Source: Neobacillus piezotolerans
GTDB taxonomy: Bacteria > Bacillota > Bacilli > Bacillales > Cytobacillaceae
Length of the DNA stretch: 64,000 nucleotides
Reading direction: 5' to 3'
NCBI RefSeq assembly: GCF_003362805.1
Contig: NZ_QNQT01000007.1
Span: 62,001 to 126,000, forward strand
Each line of letters starts with the position of its first letter. The first letter of the stretch is position 1. Below, in pieces: positions 45,244 to 53,867 of the stretch. Below the pieces are notes generated by a model. That model searched no databases. It was not told the DNA's origin and worked only from the letters and a program-made list of their open reading frames with translations. The position numbers and the translations under genes are program-made.

Positions 45244-46221
45244 TTATTCCTTTGTAAACTCTATTGTACTCCTTACAGTATCTATTGGACGTACCATTGC
45301 TTCAATTTGTTCCCGTTTCCGCTCAAGGAATGGCGGCAGAGATAATTTTTCTCCCAGTGTTTCGTATGGCTCATCACCCATGAATCCAGGCCCGTCTGTC
45401 GCAAATTCAAATAGGATTTGCGGCGCGACCCTTACATAGAGTGATTTAAAGAAATACCGGTCAATCAGCCCGGATGTCTGGAAGCCGAAACTTTCCATCC
45501 GTTTCATCCAATACTCAAGCACCGATTCATTTTCGACCCTGAAGGCCGCATGATGGACTGTGCCAAATCCCTGCCTCGCCTGCGGGAGAACTGTATTTGC
45601 TTCGACCACAATCCCTGCGCCATTTCCGCCTTCACCGACTTCGAATAAGTGAAAGGATCCGTCCTGAGCAACTTCGTTGAATTCCATTACCTTTTCAACT
45701 ACTTGCTTAAAATAGTCGTAATGCGCCGTGCGAACATAAATTGGCCCGAGGCCTGTGATGGCATATTCCAGCGGGATTGGCCCTTTTTTCCAAGGAGTAC
45801 CCGGCGCGACCCCGTTAACAGTTTCGTCCGAAATCAATTGGTATTGCTGATCGTCAAAATCTGCAAATGGAAGCACCTTTCTGCCAAATTGCTCCTTAAT
45901 GCCGGTGTGGCTTACCCCCATCCTGTCAAAACGCTCTACCCAGTAATCAAGAGCCGCATCGCTTGGGACACGGAAGGATGTTTTATAAATTTCATTTGTA
46001 CCGTGGATTCCCTTGGGGATGCCAGGAAAGTCGAAAAAGGTCATATCCGTTCCAGGGCTGCCTTCGTCATCGGCGAAAAATAAATGGTAGGTTTGGATAT
46101 CATCCTGATTGACTGTTTTTTTTACAAGACGCATGCCAAGCACATACGTGAAAAATTCATAATTCTTTTCGGCGCTGCTTGTTATCGCCGTTACGTGGTG
46201 TATTCCTTTTAATTCGTTCAT
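45244..46221 (-). CDS. mhqO: Ring-cleaving dioxygenase (MhqO/MhqA family)
   Basis: This 325-residue protein has four VOC modules, with metal-binding residues at GIHHVTAIT (His), FGTVHHAAFRV (His-His) and LFEFATDGPGF (Glu). It matches the Bacillus MhqO-type dioxygenases, which help remove quinone and hydroquinone compounds and are repressed by MhqR. The operator-like palindrome at 46258..46294 supports this. AGGGAGG precedes the ATG. A paralogue such as MhqA or MhqE cannot be excluded. Confidence 0.87.
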   Translation of the reverse strand: MNELKGIHHVTAITSSAEKNYEFFTYVLGMRLVKKTVNQDDIQTYHLFFADDEGSPGTDMTFFDFPGIPKGIHGTNEIYKTSFRVPSDAALDYWVERFDRMGVSHTGIKEQFGRKVLPFADFDDQQYQLISDETVNGVAPGTPWKKGPIPLEYAITGLGPIYVRTAHYDYFKQVVEKVMEFNEVAQDGSFHLFEVGEGGNGAGIVVEANTVLPQARQGFGTVHHAAFRVENESVLEYWMKRMESFGFQTSGLIDRYFFKSLYVRVAPQILFEFATDGPGFMGDEPYETLGEKLSLPPFLERKREQIEAMVRPIDTVRSTIEFTKE

Positions 46222-46257
46222 TTATAAAAAACCTCCCTGATTTACTTTTAATGAAGA

Positions 46258-46294
46258 TATCTTTAATTCGAGATAAATTTATCACGAATTAAAG
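46258..46294 (-). promoter_or_regulatory. MhqR-type operator palindrome
   Basis: TATCTTTAATTCGAGATA (46258..46275) matches the MhqR operator TATCTCGAATTCGAGATA at 16 of 18 positions. It overlaps a larger palindrome at 46261..46294, whose arms CTTTAATTCG and CGAATTAAAG pair at 32 of 34 positions overall. It sits about 37 nt before the mhqO start, where a repressor would act. Confidence 0.7.
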
Positions 46295-46315
46295 TGAATG
46301 TCAATAAAGGGCCCC

Positions 46316-46813
46316 TTATTGCTGGGACCCCGTTGACTGCTGAAGCTGTTTTAGTTCTTTTGTTGCCGCGACTGCGTTAATGAGGGTGTTAGCCTGCTTT
46401 ACGATATCCCCTTTTCCTTGGACATGAAGAAACATTATCCTCGGCCGTTCGTACATCATATGATTGTGAATAGCGGTTATCTCCAAGCCCCCTTTGCGCA
46501 GGGCGTCAATAACAGGATTGACCTCTTCTTGAAGCAAAGCCATCTCACCTATTAATGCTGTCTGGCCATCCACTTTTTCGAAATTAAATCCGAATGAGAG
46601 TTCTATTAATTCCGGGGAGACCTTCTTTCCCATATGCGTGACTTCCAGGTTTTTTCGGCCTATCTCGACCTTGCACACTCCCTCTATTTCCCTGACTTTC
46701 GTTTTAAAAATCTGTTCGAGTGTCTTGCAATCAGGGCTTTGTTTTGCGGACGTCTCTTCCGGCGGCAAAATAACGCTCATAAACAATCCTATAATCAACA
46801 ATAGTTTTTTCAT
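46316..46813 (-). CDS. DUF1259 (LppY/LpqO-type) exported protein
   Basis: This 165-residue protein has a signal peptide (KKLLLIIGLFMSVILPPEETSA) and a DUF1259 domain with EMALLQEEVNPVIDALRKGGLEITAIHNHMMYERPRIMFLHVQG. The HNH and H residues look metal-binding, but no function is known. It is upstream of mhqO in the same direction; the palindromic operator between them suggests separate control. Confidence 0.8.
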   Translation of the reverse strand: MKKLLLIIGLFMSVILPPEETSAKQSPDCKTLEQIFKTKVREIEGVCKVEIGRKNLEVTHMGKKVSPELIELSFGFNFEKVDGQTALIGEMALLQEEVNPVIDALRKGGLEITAIHNHMMYERPRIMFLHVQGKGDIVKQANTLINAVAATKELKQLQQSTGSQQ

Positions 46814-46892
46814 AGAGCACCTCCATCCTTAGGATGCCCTCATCGACCTTCCATATGTAAAAAAGTCCCGCGGAATATTATATCCTGCAGGA

Positions 46893-47651
46893 CTATCTCT
46901 CTCCATCCGGAATGACAATCGGATTAACGTCATTCCCTTTTCCGCCGCCGTTGTAGTATTGAGGCACTTTTCCAGGCAAGAACAAATCTCCTATCATTAC
47001 GGAGTTCGTTACGTTTATTTCCTTTTCAATTAAGGGTATGATGACGCTCATTTGAACATGGGTCTTTGCATAAATCTCGAGGTATGTGTTGTTTATCCCA
47101 GTTTCCCTTATTTTTGTCTCAATATTGGCTGTGACATCCCCTATTATTTCGAACCGTACCGGGACTTTTGGTCCCAGATTGGAAAATAATGAGTTATTTG
47201 TTGCCATCCCAATCGGGATTTCATATATTAATCCCTGGTGTTTTTTTGAATCACCTGCATTAAACTCCTTAAAGGCCTCGAGTTCTTCAATATTGCCTGC
47301 CTCAAGCAGGTTTAAATACCGCTGGATCCTTGTGGTTATGTCTGTTATCACCTGTGTATATACCTTTGGGTTAAAACTGTAACCAACTTCATCGGAATTA
47401 TTATGGACGATAATTAGTTCGTTAACATCTATATTTTCCACTACATTTTGTGAAATGGCTTTGTTCACAGCTTGTGACGCAAACTCCCTCGCCTTCGTCT
47501 CAGCAATTTTAATTAGGCTGGGCTCGATATGCTTATTAATTATATTTAAACTTTGGTATGTCATAAAAATAAATGCCACAAACGTAATGATTAGTACATA
47601 CCTTAATGGCAGCGGTCCCCGCCTGCGATAGTTCCTTCTGATTTTCCTCAA
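46893..47651 (-). CDS. yunB: Sporulation protein YunB
   Basis: This 252-residue protein opens with a short Arg-rich arm (RKIRRNYRRRGPLPLRYV), one membrane helix (LIITFVAFIFMTYQSL) and an outward-facing domain with GYSFNPKVYTQVITDITTRIQRYL and VPVRFEIIGDVTANI. That is the YunB layout; in B. subtilis the gene is made in the mother cell under sigma-E and is needed for normal spores. The start is a TTG at 47651, six nt behind GGGGAGGG; the frame runs 23 codons further up but matches no family sequence. Confidence 0.85.
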   Translation of the reverse strand: MRKIRRNYRRRGPLPLRYVLIITFVAFIFMTYQSLNIINKHIEPSLIKIAETKAREFASQAVNKAISQNVVENIDVNELIIVHNNSDEVGYSFNPKVYTQVITDITTRIQRYLNLLEAGNIEELEAFKEFNAGDSKKHQGLIYEIPIGMATNNSLFSNLGPKVPVRFEIIGDVTANIETKIRETGINNTYLEIYAKTHVQMSVIIPLIEKEINVTNSVMIGDLFLPGKVPQYYNGGGKGNDVNPIVIPDGER

Positions 47652-47845
47652 ATGGGACCCTCCCCGCACTTTTCGCCTATTACTTGTATATGCTTTAAGT
47701 ACTTTTTGTAGTACGTGCACGTTGCGGCGTACGCTGTAATGCTGCGTAGATGCTAAATGTTTACAGACACTTACCTATCGTTTTACCAAAGCCCGTAAAG
47801 GGAATATTCACTCTAAAGGCAGTTAAGAAAAAAGGTGTGAATGTT

Positions 47846-49762
47846 ATGAAAAAATGGGGCATTTGGTTACTTATTTTATTTATTGCAGGCTCTCCATCCC
47901 ATGCTTTTGGGAGCGGAAAAGGCAAATCTACCGAGGTCGTAATTTCGTTTGACGGGATGCGCCAGGACTTTTTAGGAACAAATATAAAGCAGGGGATTAT
48001 GCCTCACTTTAAAGAGGTGGCCGATAAAGGGATGTATGCGGAGAACATCCAAACCATTTTTCCTTCCCTGACGTCAGCATCCCATGCGGCGATTGCAACC
48101 GGAACAAAGCCAAGTGAATCGGGTATGGTCAGCAACGAAATCCACAAACCAAACAAAAAGCTGACGAATCGGGATAGCGCTTTTTATTCTCCGCTTGATT
48201 CCGAACCTGTATGGTCGGTGGCTCGTAAAAAAGGAAAGACGACCGCGACAATCCTTTTTCCAGGTTCAAACCCAAAATTCCCATATCGCGCGGATTACGC
48301 AATTTATTACGGGAAAACGTGGGCTGAAAGCGATTTGGCCAAACTCGAATTCAAAAAAAGCCAATCCAAAAAAACAAGTAAAAGAGCCGTTATTCCCTTG
48401 AAAATCAGCAAAAATGATACACGCTCCATTTATATAGATGCCGACAAACCCGCAAAGGGCAGGAAAGGATATACCATTCAAGTTTCATTCAAACCGGATA
48501 TGAAAGAATCATCTTCCGTACGTTTGAATGAATGGGGTACTCTTTCATTTATGACAAAGACCAATGATTTGGCTGGCTTTACTTTTAAAATAAAAGCTAA
48601 TAAGCCAGACCTCTCGGATGCCAAATTGTATCGGACAGCAGTGACATCAGCAGTCATTCATGGTCCTGAAGGTTTTAAAAATGAAATCAACAACAAGTTC
48701 GGTTACTTCCCTGTTCAGGATGACGATGAAGCATTGGCCAACAGATGGATTACCCGTAAGGAATACGAGGAAATCAACACCCGTTTCGCACAGTGGACAA
48801 CGGATGTATCATTATATATCAAGGATCGTTATAAGCCGGACATCCTGTTCTTTTATTATCCGCAAGTCGACCATGAATCACATAACTACCTCCTAGTCGA
48901 TCCTAGGCAGCCTGGTTATTCATATGAAAAGTCGCAACGTTATTTGAACTATATCCGCTGGTCCTACCGCCTGTCTGATAAAATGTTGGGCCAAGTACTT
49001 TCGAAATTAAATAAAACGGATCGCATTTATCTTGTATCCGATCACGGGATGGAGCCGGTCCATTCCAGGCTTTCTCCTAATGAGGAATTGGAAAAGGCAG
49101 GGCTGCTCGTAAAAGATGGCAGCGGGAAAATTAATTATAAAAAGTCAAAAGCGTTCGCTGTCGCCAGCGGCTCGATCGCGCAGGTTTATATAAACTTAAA
49201 AGGGCGGGAAAAAAAGGGGATTGTCGAACAAAGGGATTATACCTCACTTCAAAAAAGAATCGCTGAAATTTTTGAGAATGCCAAAGTTGAAAAAAAGACA
49301 ATCAAACTCAAAAATTATTTGTCATTCGTCTCGGGACATTTAACGGACAAGGATGCTGCTTTTAATGGAAGTTTTTACGACTCGGCGAAGGCAATTAAAA
49401 ATACAGGACTTCTCTCTCCTTCAAAATCAAAAGTGTCACCATATGAACAAGTCATCCCGATTCGCAATAGCCATGAAAACACAGGGGATGTTCTATTAGC
49501 CGCCCAAAAAGGTTATTATATGGCCCAGGGTGATGGCAGCGAAGTAAAGATGGTCAAGGATTTGGGCAATCACGGGGGCGATCCATCCCGAAAGGAATTA
49601 ACCCCTATCTTTCTTGCAGCCGGGAATGGGATATCCAAGGGAAGAATTCTATCAAAAATCACCACATTGGACATTGCTCCCACACTCTATGAATTCATGA
49701 AAATGGACATACCCGACTTTGTTGAGGGGGAACCAATTGCCGAGCTGACCAAAAACAACTAA
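47846..49762 (+). CDS. Secreted type I phosphodiesterase / alkaline-phosphatase-fold enzyme
   Basis: This 638-residue protein has a signal peptide (KKWGIWLLILFIAGSPSHAFG) and the nucleotide pyrophosphatase/phosphodiesterase fold. Metal and catalytic residues are seen at VVISFDGMRQDF, PSLTSASHAAIATGTKPS (nucleophile Thr or Ser), YYPQVDHESHNY, VSDHGMEP and LGNHGGD. Substrates of this family include nucleotides and phosphodiesters outside the cell. I start at MKKWGIWLL, which follows AAAGGTG; the frame runs 32 codons further up without a binding site. It is divergent from yunB. Confidence 0.88.
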   Translation: MKKWGIWLLILFIAGSPSHAFGSGKGKSTEVVISFDGMRQDFLGTNIKQGIMPHFKEVADKGMYAENIQTIFPSLTSASHAAIATGTKPSESGMVSNEIHKPNKKLTNRDSAFYSPLDSEPVWSVARKKGKTTATILFPGSNPKFPYRADYAIYYGKTWAESDLAKLEFKKSQSKKTSKRAVIPLKISKNDTRSIYIDADKPAKGRKGYTIQVSFKPDMKESSSVRLNEWGTLSFMTKTNDLAGFTFKIKANKPDLSDAKLYRTAVTSAVIHGPEGFKNEINNKFGYFPVQDDDEALANRWITRKEYEEINTRFAQWTTDVSLYIKDRYKPDILFFYYPQVDHESHNYLLVDPRQPGYSYEKSQRYLNYIRWSYRLSDKMLGQVLSKLNKTDRIYLVSDHGMEPVHSRLSPNEELEKAGLLVKDGSGKINYKKSKAFAVASGSIAQVYINLKGREKKGIVEQRDYTSLQKRIAEIFENAKVEKKTIKLKNYLSFVSGHLTDKDAAFNGSFYDSAKAIKNTGLLSPSKSKVSPYEQVIPIRNSHENTGDVLLAAQKGYYMAQGDGSEVKMVKDLGNHGGDPSRKELTPIFLAAGNGISKGRILSKITTLDIAPTLYEFMKMDIPDFVEGEPIAELTKNN

Positions 49763-49775
49763 CGGCGGGGGTAAC

Positions 49776-49820
49776 AAAAAAGTGCCAGGCGCTGACATCT
49801 ATCAGGCCTGGCACTTTAAT
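49776..49820. terminator. Bidirectional GTGCCAGG hairpin terminator
   Basis: AAAGTGCCAGGC and GCCTGGCACTTT form a perfect 12-bp stem. The plus strand ends in TTTAATT and the minus strand in TTTTTT, so it serves both the phosphodiesterase gene and the sigma-54 activator gene, whose stop codon lies in the stem. Confidence 0.85.
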
Positions 49821-51213
49821 TGATGGAGTAGATTCTGCACTTTTCATAGAAACTGGTTTTGCCGATATCAAGGAGTTTGGCTGCCTGCTGGCGGTTTCCG
49901 CCGGCTGCTGAGAGGGCGGATTGGATCGCCTGTTTTTCGGCCTCAGCAATTATTTCCTTTAACGGGAGCACCTTTGTTCCGGCCGGATTTGTGGCCGCAT
50001 CATTTGGCGCTGCATCCTGGTCGCGTAAATACAACGGCAGGTGGTTGGGTTTTATTACACTCCCATCAAGAACATTGATGCACCTTTCGAGGACATTTTC
50101 AAGTTCCCGGATATTGCCCGGCCAGGAGTGCTGCTGGAACAGGCGAATCACTTCACGGGAAAGCTCCACAGATTTTTTGTGGAATCGCTTTTCAAGCTTT
50201 CGCACAAGGTTCATAGCAATCTGTTCAATATCGTCTTTTCTATACCGGAGCGGCGGGATTTCAATTTTGATGACATTCAATCGATAGTAAAGATCCTGGC
50301 GGAATTCCCCCGCCTCAACCATCTTTTCAAGATTCCTATGGGTTGCAGTAATGATCCTTACATCAACCGGAAGTGATTTTTGCCCTCCAACAGGCTGGAT
50401 TTCTTTATCCTGTAGTACGCGAAGGAGCTTGCTTTGCATTGCAAGCGGCATGTCACCTATCTCATCCAGGAAGATGGTCCCTTTGTTGGCAAGCTGGAAG
50501 TGACCCTTCTTTCCTCCTTTTTTGGCACCGGTGAATGCTCCATCCTCATAACCGAACAGCTCTGATTCAAGCAAGTGCTCAGGAATGGAAGCGCAATTGA
50601 TTGGAACAAACGGGTACGCTGAGCGAAGGCTGTTGGCATGGATGGAATGGGCAAACAGCTCCTTTCCTGTTCCGGATTCCCCCAGAAGCAGGACGGCGGA
50701 ATGATTGACTGAAATCCTTTCCGCCAGCTCTTTTGCTTCCACAAAATGCCTGCTCGTCCCGATCAGATCCGAAAAGCTATATTTGCTTGTTAATTCCTTT
50801 TCCTCTCTCGTTTTATAGTATTTCAACTCTTCAACAAGACTCTGGATTTTTCTTTTGTACAAATGCAACTCTTCGGGATTCTTGAAAATGACCGTTCCCA
50901 CAGCACCGACCAATTCACCAGAAACAATGAGAGGGAACCTGTTGGCAACCATTTCACTTCCGTTGATATGTTGGACAGCTGCGATTTCTGCCTGGCCGGT
51001 CCGTGAAACGATATGCATCCGTGTATTTTCAATCACCTCCTGAACAGGCCTTCTCATCGCCTGTTCAACGGTTGTCCCAAGGAACTCGCAATAAGCTTCG
51101 TTAATATAAAGGATAATGCCGTCACGGTCGGTGACAACAATCCGTTCGACAGAAAGGTTCAAGATTTCCTCGAGCCAGTTTATAGGAATATCATCGATTC
51201 GCGCGCTCACCAT
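49816..51213 (-). CDS. Sigma-54-dependent transcriptional activator (PAS-AAA-Fis)
   Basis: This 465-residue enhancer-binding protein has an N-terminal PAS domain (10-115), a linker helix, the AAA+ sigma-54 interaction domain (from ~150) with Walker A GESGTGKE, the sigma-54 contact loop GAFTGA, Walker B LDEIGD, and a C-terminal Fis-type helix-turn-helix (AAGGNRQQAAKLLDIGKTSFYEK). It lies right behind the hydroxybutyrate/ketone-body genes, which carry -24/-12 promoters, so it is the likely activator. The PAS domain would sense the signal, possibly a ketone body or related metabolite. The ATG follows GTGGGG. Confidence 0.93.
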   Translation of the reverse strand: MVSARIDDIPINWLEEILNLSVERIVVTDRDGIILYINEAYCEFLGTTVEQAMRRPVQEVIENTRMHIVSRTGQAEIAAVQHINGSEMVANRFPLIVSGELVGAVGTVIFKNPEELHLYKRKIQSLVEELKYYKTREEKELTSKYSFSDLIGTSRHFVEAKELAERISVNHSAVLLLGESGTGKELFAHSIHANSLRSAYPFVPINCASIPEHLLESELFGYEDGAFTGAKKGGKKGHFQLANKGTIFLDEIGDMPLAMQSKLLRVLQDKEIQPVGGQKSLPVDVRIITATHRNLEKMVEAGEFRQDLYYRLNVIKIEIPPLRYRKDDIEQIAMNLVRKLEKRFHKKSVELSREVIRLFQQHSWPGNIRELENVLERCINVLDGSVIKPNHLPLYLRDQDAAPNDAATNPAGTKVLPLKEIIAEAEKQAIQSALSAAGGNRQQAAKLLDIGKTSFYEKCRIYSIN

Positions 51214-51292
51214 TTCCCCACCTTTATCTGACTATTAAAAATAATTATACCAATTATTTCAGATAATGCGCGGAGCTTTCCAGTAATTTGCA

Positions 51293-51324
51293 TAAAAAAT
51301 TCCCGCCAGCTAATACGGCGGGAA
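51293..51324 (-). terminator. Terminator after hydroxybutyrate dehydrogenase gene
   Basis: Minus-strand stem TTCCCGCC...GGCGGGAA followed by TTTTTT. It separates the metabolic genes from the activator gene, which should have its own promoter. Confidence 0.92.
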
Positions 51325-51353
51325 CTGATTCACTATTTTAATAAAGAGAATCT

Positions 51354-52136
51354 TTACTGTACTGTGTAGCCTCCATCCAGGATAACTGCCTGTCCGGTAA
51401 TCCCTCTTCCTTTGTCGCTTGCCAGAAAGACTGCGTAATCGGCAATTTCAGATACCGATAAAAGCCTTTTTTGAGGAACAAGCGGATAGATAACCTCTTC
51501 CAACACACTTTCCAATGGTACATTTCGAGTCTTGGCTAGGTCTCCCAGCTGGCCTCTCACAAGCGGGGTATCGACATAGCCCGGACATAGGGCATTGACT
51601 GTGATTCCATCCGCGGCACCTTCGAGGGCGGCAACTTTTGTCAGGCCGATTACACCGTGCTTGGCGCTATTGTATGCGGCCTTGCCGGCAAACCCGATTA
51701 CTCCATTTATTGAGGCCATGTTGATGATCCGCCCGAAGCCTTGCTTTTTCATCATCGGGAAAACATTTTTAATTCCGATAAACGGGGCGGTCAGCATTAC
51801 CTTTACAAGAAGTTCAAACTTTTCAGTCGGAAATTCCTCAATAGGAGAAACATATTGAAGCCCCGCATTGTTGACGAGAATATCAATCTTTCCGAATTTT
51901 TCAGCGGCAAGTCCAAGGGCATTTTTATAGGCTTCTTCATTCGTAACATCGCAAGGCGCTGAAAATGCTTCAAAGCCTTCACCCCGCAACGTTTCCGCAA
52001 CCTCGCCGCTTTTCTCCGTGTTTAAATCGGATATGACAACGTTTGCTCCTTCTCCCGCGAATGCCTTTGCGATTTCAAGGCCTATTCCGCTGGCTGAACC
52101 GGTAATAAAAGCTGTTTTACCTTCTAACTGTTTCAT
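51354..52136 (-). CDS. 3-Hydroxybutyrate dehydrogenase (SDR)
   Basis: This 260-residue SDR has TGSASGIG, VNNAG, the catalytic Ser in MASINGVIG, YNSAK, and the family end ITGQAVILDGGYTVQ. The sequence fits bacterial D-3-hydroxybutyrate dehydrogenases (LVRGQLGDLAKTRNVPLESVLEEV lid region), which turn 3-hydroxybutyrate into acetoacetate with NAD. It follows the permease gene by 34 bp, and scoAB upstream would activate the acetoacetate. Confidence 0.88.
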   Translation of the reverse strand: MKQLEGKTAFITGSASGIGLEIAKAFAGEGANVVISDLNTEKSGEVAETLRGEGFEAFSAPCDVTNEEAYKNALGLAAEKFGKIDILVNNAGLQYVSPIEEFPTEKFELLVKVMLTAPFIGIKNVFPMMKKQGFGRIINMASINGVIGFAGKAAYNSAKHGVIGLTKVAALEGAADGITVNALCPGYVDTPLVRGQLGDLAKTRNVPLESVLEEVIYPLVPQKRLLSVSEIADYAVFLASDKGRGITGQAVILDGGYTVQ

Positions 52137-52170
52137 AAATTAACCTCCCCAACTTTTACGAATCTCTTTT

Positions 52171-53607
52171 TTAAGCGAGGCCAAACAACGAGTAGATGCC
52201 AATGATGACGAATACGGCAACCGTTTTGATGACTGTTACTGCAAAAATGTCGCGGTAGGACTGTTTATGGGTCAAGCCCGTAACAGCAAGCAGGGTGATG
52301 ACCGCCCCGTTGTGCGGGAGCGTATCCATTCCTCCGGATGCCATCGAAACGACGCGGTGCATGACCTCTGGCGGAATGTCGGCCGCGGCAATTGCCGCAT
52401 TGTATTTCTCAGCCATGGCACTAAGCGCAATTCCCATACCGCCGGAAGCGGAACCTGTAATACCTGCAAGGGTCGTAGTTGTCACCGCTCCGTTTACAAG
52501 CGGGTTTGTAAATGTATTGGAAATGCCATCGCTTATTTTCGCAAAACCAGGAAGAGCGGCGATGACTCCGCCGAATCCATATTCGGCACCTGTATTCATC
52601 GTGGCAAGAAGCGCGCCTGCAATGCTAAGGTTCAGGCCTTCCTTAAAATTAACTTTTACCCGTTTCCAGTCATAAGCAAGCGTTGTGATAATGCCAACGA
52701 CTAGTGCCATTTCAACTGCCCAGATGGCCATTACGGCAGAAACATCAACCGTATAGGCATTCAGCCCGATTTTTGCAAAATCAAAGCCTTCCGGATACCA
52801 TTTAGGAATAAGGGTAATAAACAGCTTGTTCGTAACGCCAACGAGGATAAGCGGAACGAATGCCAATAATTGCTTTGCTCTTGATTGCTCAAGTGACATA
52901 TTTGGAACTGCAACATTCTTCTCGGCTTCAGCCTGTTCCAGCGCAGCAGCATTTTCCGAGTCAAAACCAAAGTAGCCTTCACCCGCATCTGCTGCCTTCT
53001 TCCTCCTCCACTCCAGGTAAAGCATTCCCATTGCAAAGACGAAAATCGCACCTATAATTCCCAGGGTGGGAGCGGCATAAATGTTCGTCTTAAAGAATGA
53101 TGTCGGGATAACGTTTTGGATTTGCGGTGTTCCCGGCAAAGCATCCATCGTAAACGTAAAAGCACCTAGAGCAATTGTGCCGGGAATAAGCCGTTTCGGA
53201 ATGTTCGACTGCCTGAACATTTGGGCAGCAAAAGGATAAATCGCGAAAACAGCAACGAACAGGCTTACTCCGCTGTAAGTAAGGATCGCGCCTAGCAAGA
53301 CAATAGTTAAGATTGCCCGCTTTGCACCAAGCCAGCCAACGATCGTCTTGGCAATCGACTCTGCGATCCCAGACATTTCAACAACTTTACCAAAAATTGC
53401 ACCCAGCAAAAAGACAGGAAAATAAGATTTAATGAATCCGACCATCTTTTCCATGAATACCCCTGAAAAGAATGGCAGCACATGGCTTGGATCAATCAAG
53501 ACAACAGCCAAAAGTGCGCAGATAGGTGCAAAAAGAATAACGGAAAAACCACGATAGGCCACGAACATCAACAGGCCCAGCGCCAAAAGAATAACAAATA
53601 ATTCCAT
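52171..53607 (-). CDS. GntP-family permease (hydroxybutyrate/carboxylate uptake)
   Basis: This 478-residue transporter has about 12 or more hydrophobic segments and the GntP-family pattern (GAIFGKVVEMSGIAESIAKTIVGWLGAKRA, SASGGMGIALSAMAEKYN, MDTLPHNGAVITLL). The family moves gluconate-type sugars or short hydroxy acids. Its place with hydroxybutyrate dehydrogenase and ScoAB makes 3-hydroxybutyrate or acetoacetate the likely substrate. The sigma-54 promoter at 53692..53707 lies directly before it. Confidence 0.87.
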   Translation of the reverse strand: MELFVILLALGLLMFVAYRGFSVILFAPICALLAVVLIDPSHVLPFFSGVFMEKMVGFIKSYFPVFLLGAIFGKVVEMSGIAESIAKTIVGWLGAKRAILTIVLLGAILTYSGVSLFVAVFAIYPFAAQMFRQSNIPKRLIPGTIALGAFTFTMDALPGTPQIQNVIPTSFFKTNIYAAPTLGIIGAIFVFAMGMLYLEWRRKKAADAGEGYFGFDSENAAALEQAEAEKNVAVPNMSLEQSRAKQLLAFVPLILVGVTNKLFITLIPKWYPEGFDFAKIGLNAYTVDVSAVMAIWAVEMALVVGIITTLAYDWKRVKVNFKEGLNLSIAGALLATMNTGAEYGFGGVIAALPGFAKISDGISNTFTNPLVNGAVTTTTLAGITGSASGGMGIALSAMAEKYNAAIAAADIPPEVMHRVVSMASGGMDTLPHNGAVITLLAVTGLTHKQSYRDIFAVTVIKTVAVFVIIGIYSLFGLA

Positions 53608-53691
53608 ATAAATCCCCCTTTGTTTTTTGTAAGCCTCATTCCATCCCCCGATAGAAAGCGTTTACAAAATAAAGCTTACATTCTTTTAGAA

Positions 53692-53707
53692 TGCAAGTTT
53701 CGTGCCA
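53692..53707 (-). promoter_or_regulatory. Sigma-54 (-24/-12) promoter of the permease operon
   Basis: The minus strand reads TTGGCACGAAACTTGCA, a complete match to the sigma-54 consensus YTGGCACGNNNNTTGCW, about 85 nt before the permease start. Confidence 0.92.
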
Positions 53708-53769
53708 ACCTTTACTTTTCTAATAATTCCGAATAAACACTTACTCTTATTTTATACAGATATTGATTT

Positions 53770-53816
53770 TTCCGTTATTCCGGAAAACCGGATGCCGTCA
53801 TTCCGGAATAACGGAA
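53770..53816. promoter_or_regulatory. Paired enhancer sites for the sigma-54 activator
   Basis: TTCCGTTATTCCGGAA (53770..53785) and its exact inverse TTCCGGAATAACGGAA (53801..53816) form a perfect inverted repeat whose centres are 31 bp apart, about three helical turns. They lie 63 to 124 bp upstream of the -24/-12 promoter, the usual place for enhancer-binding proteins. Confidence 0.7.
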
Positions 53817-53867
53817 TTTTCTGTCTCTTTATCTATTGTGCCCATCCTTTTTGCCAGTCTCGTGGGT

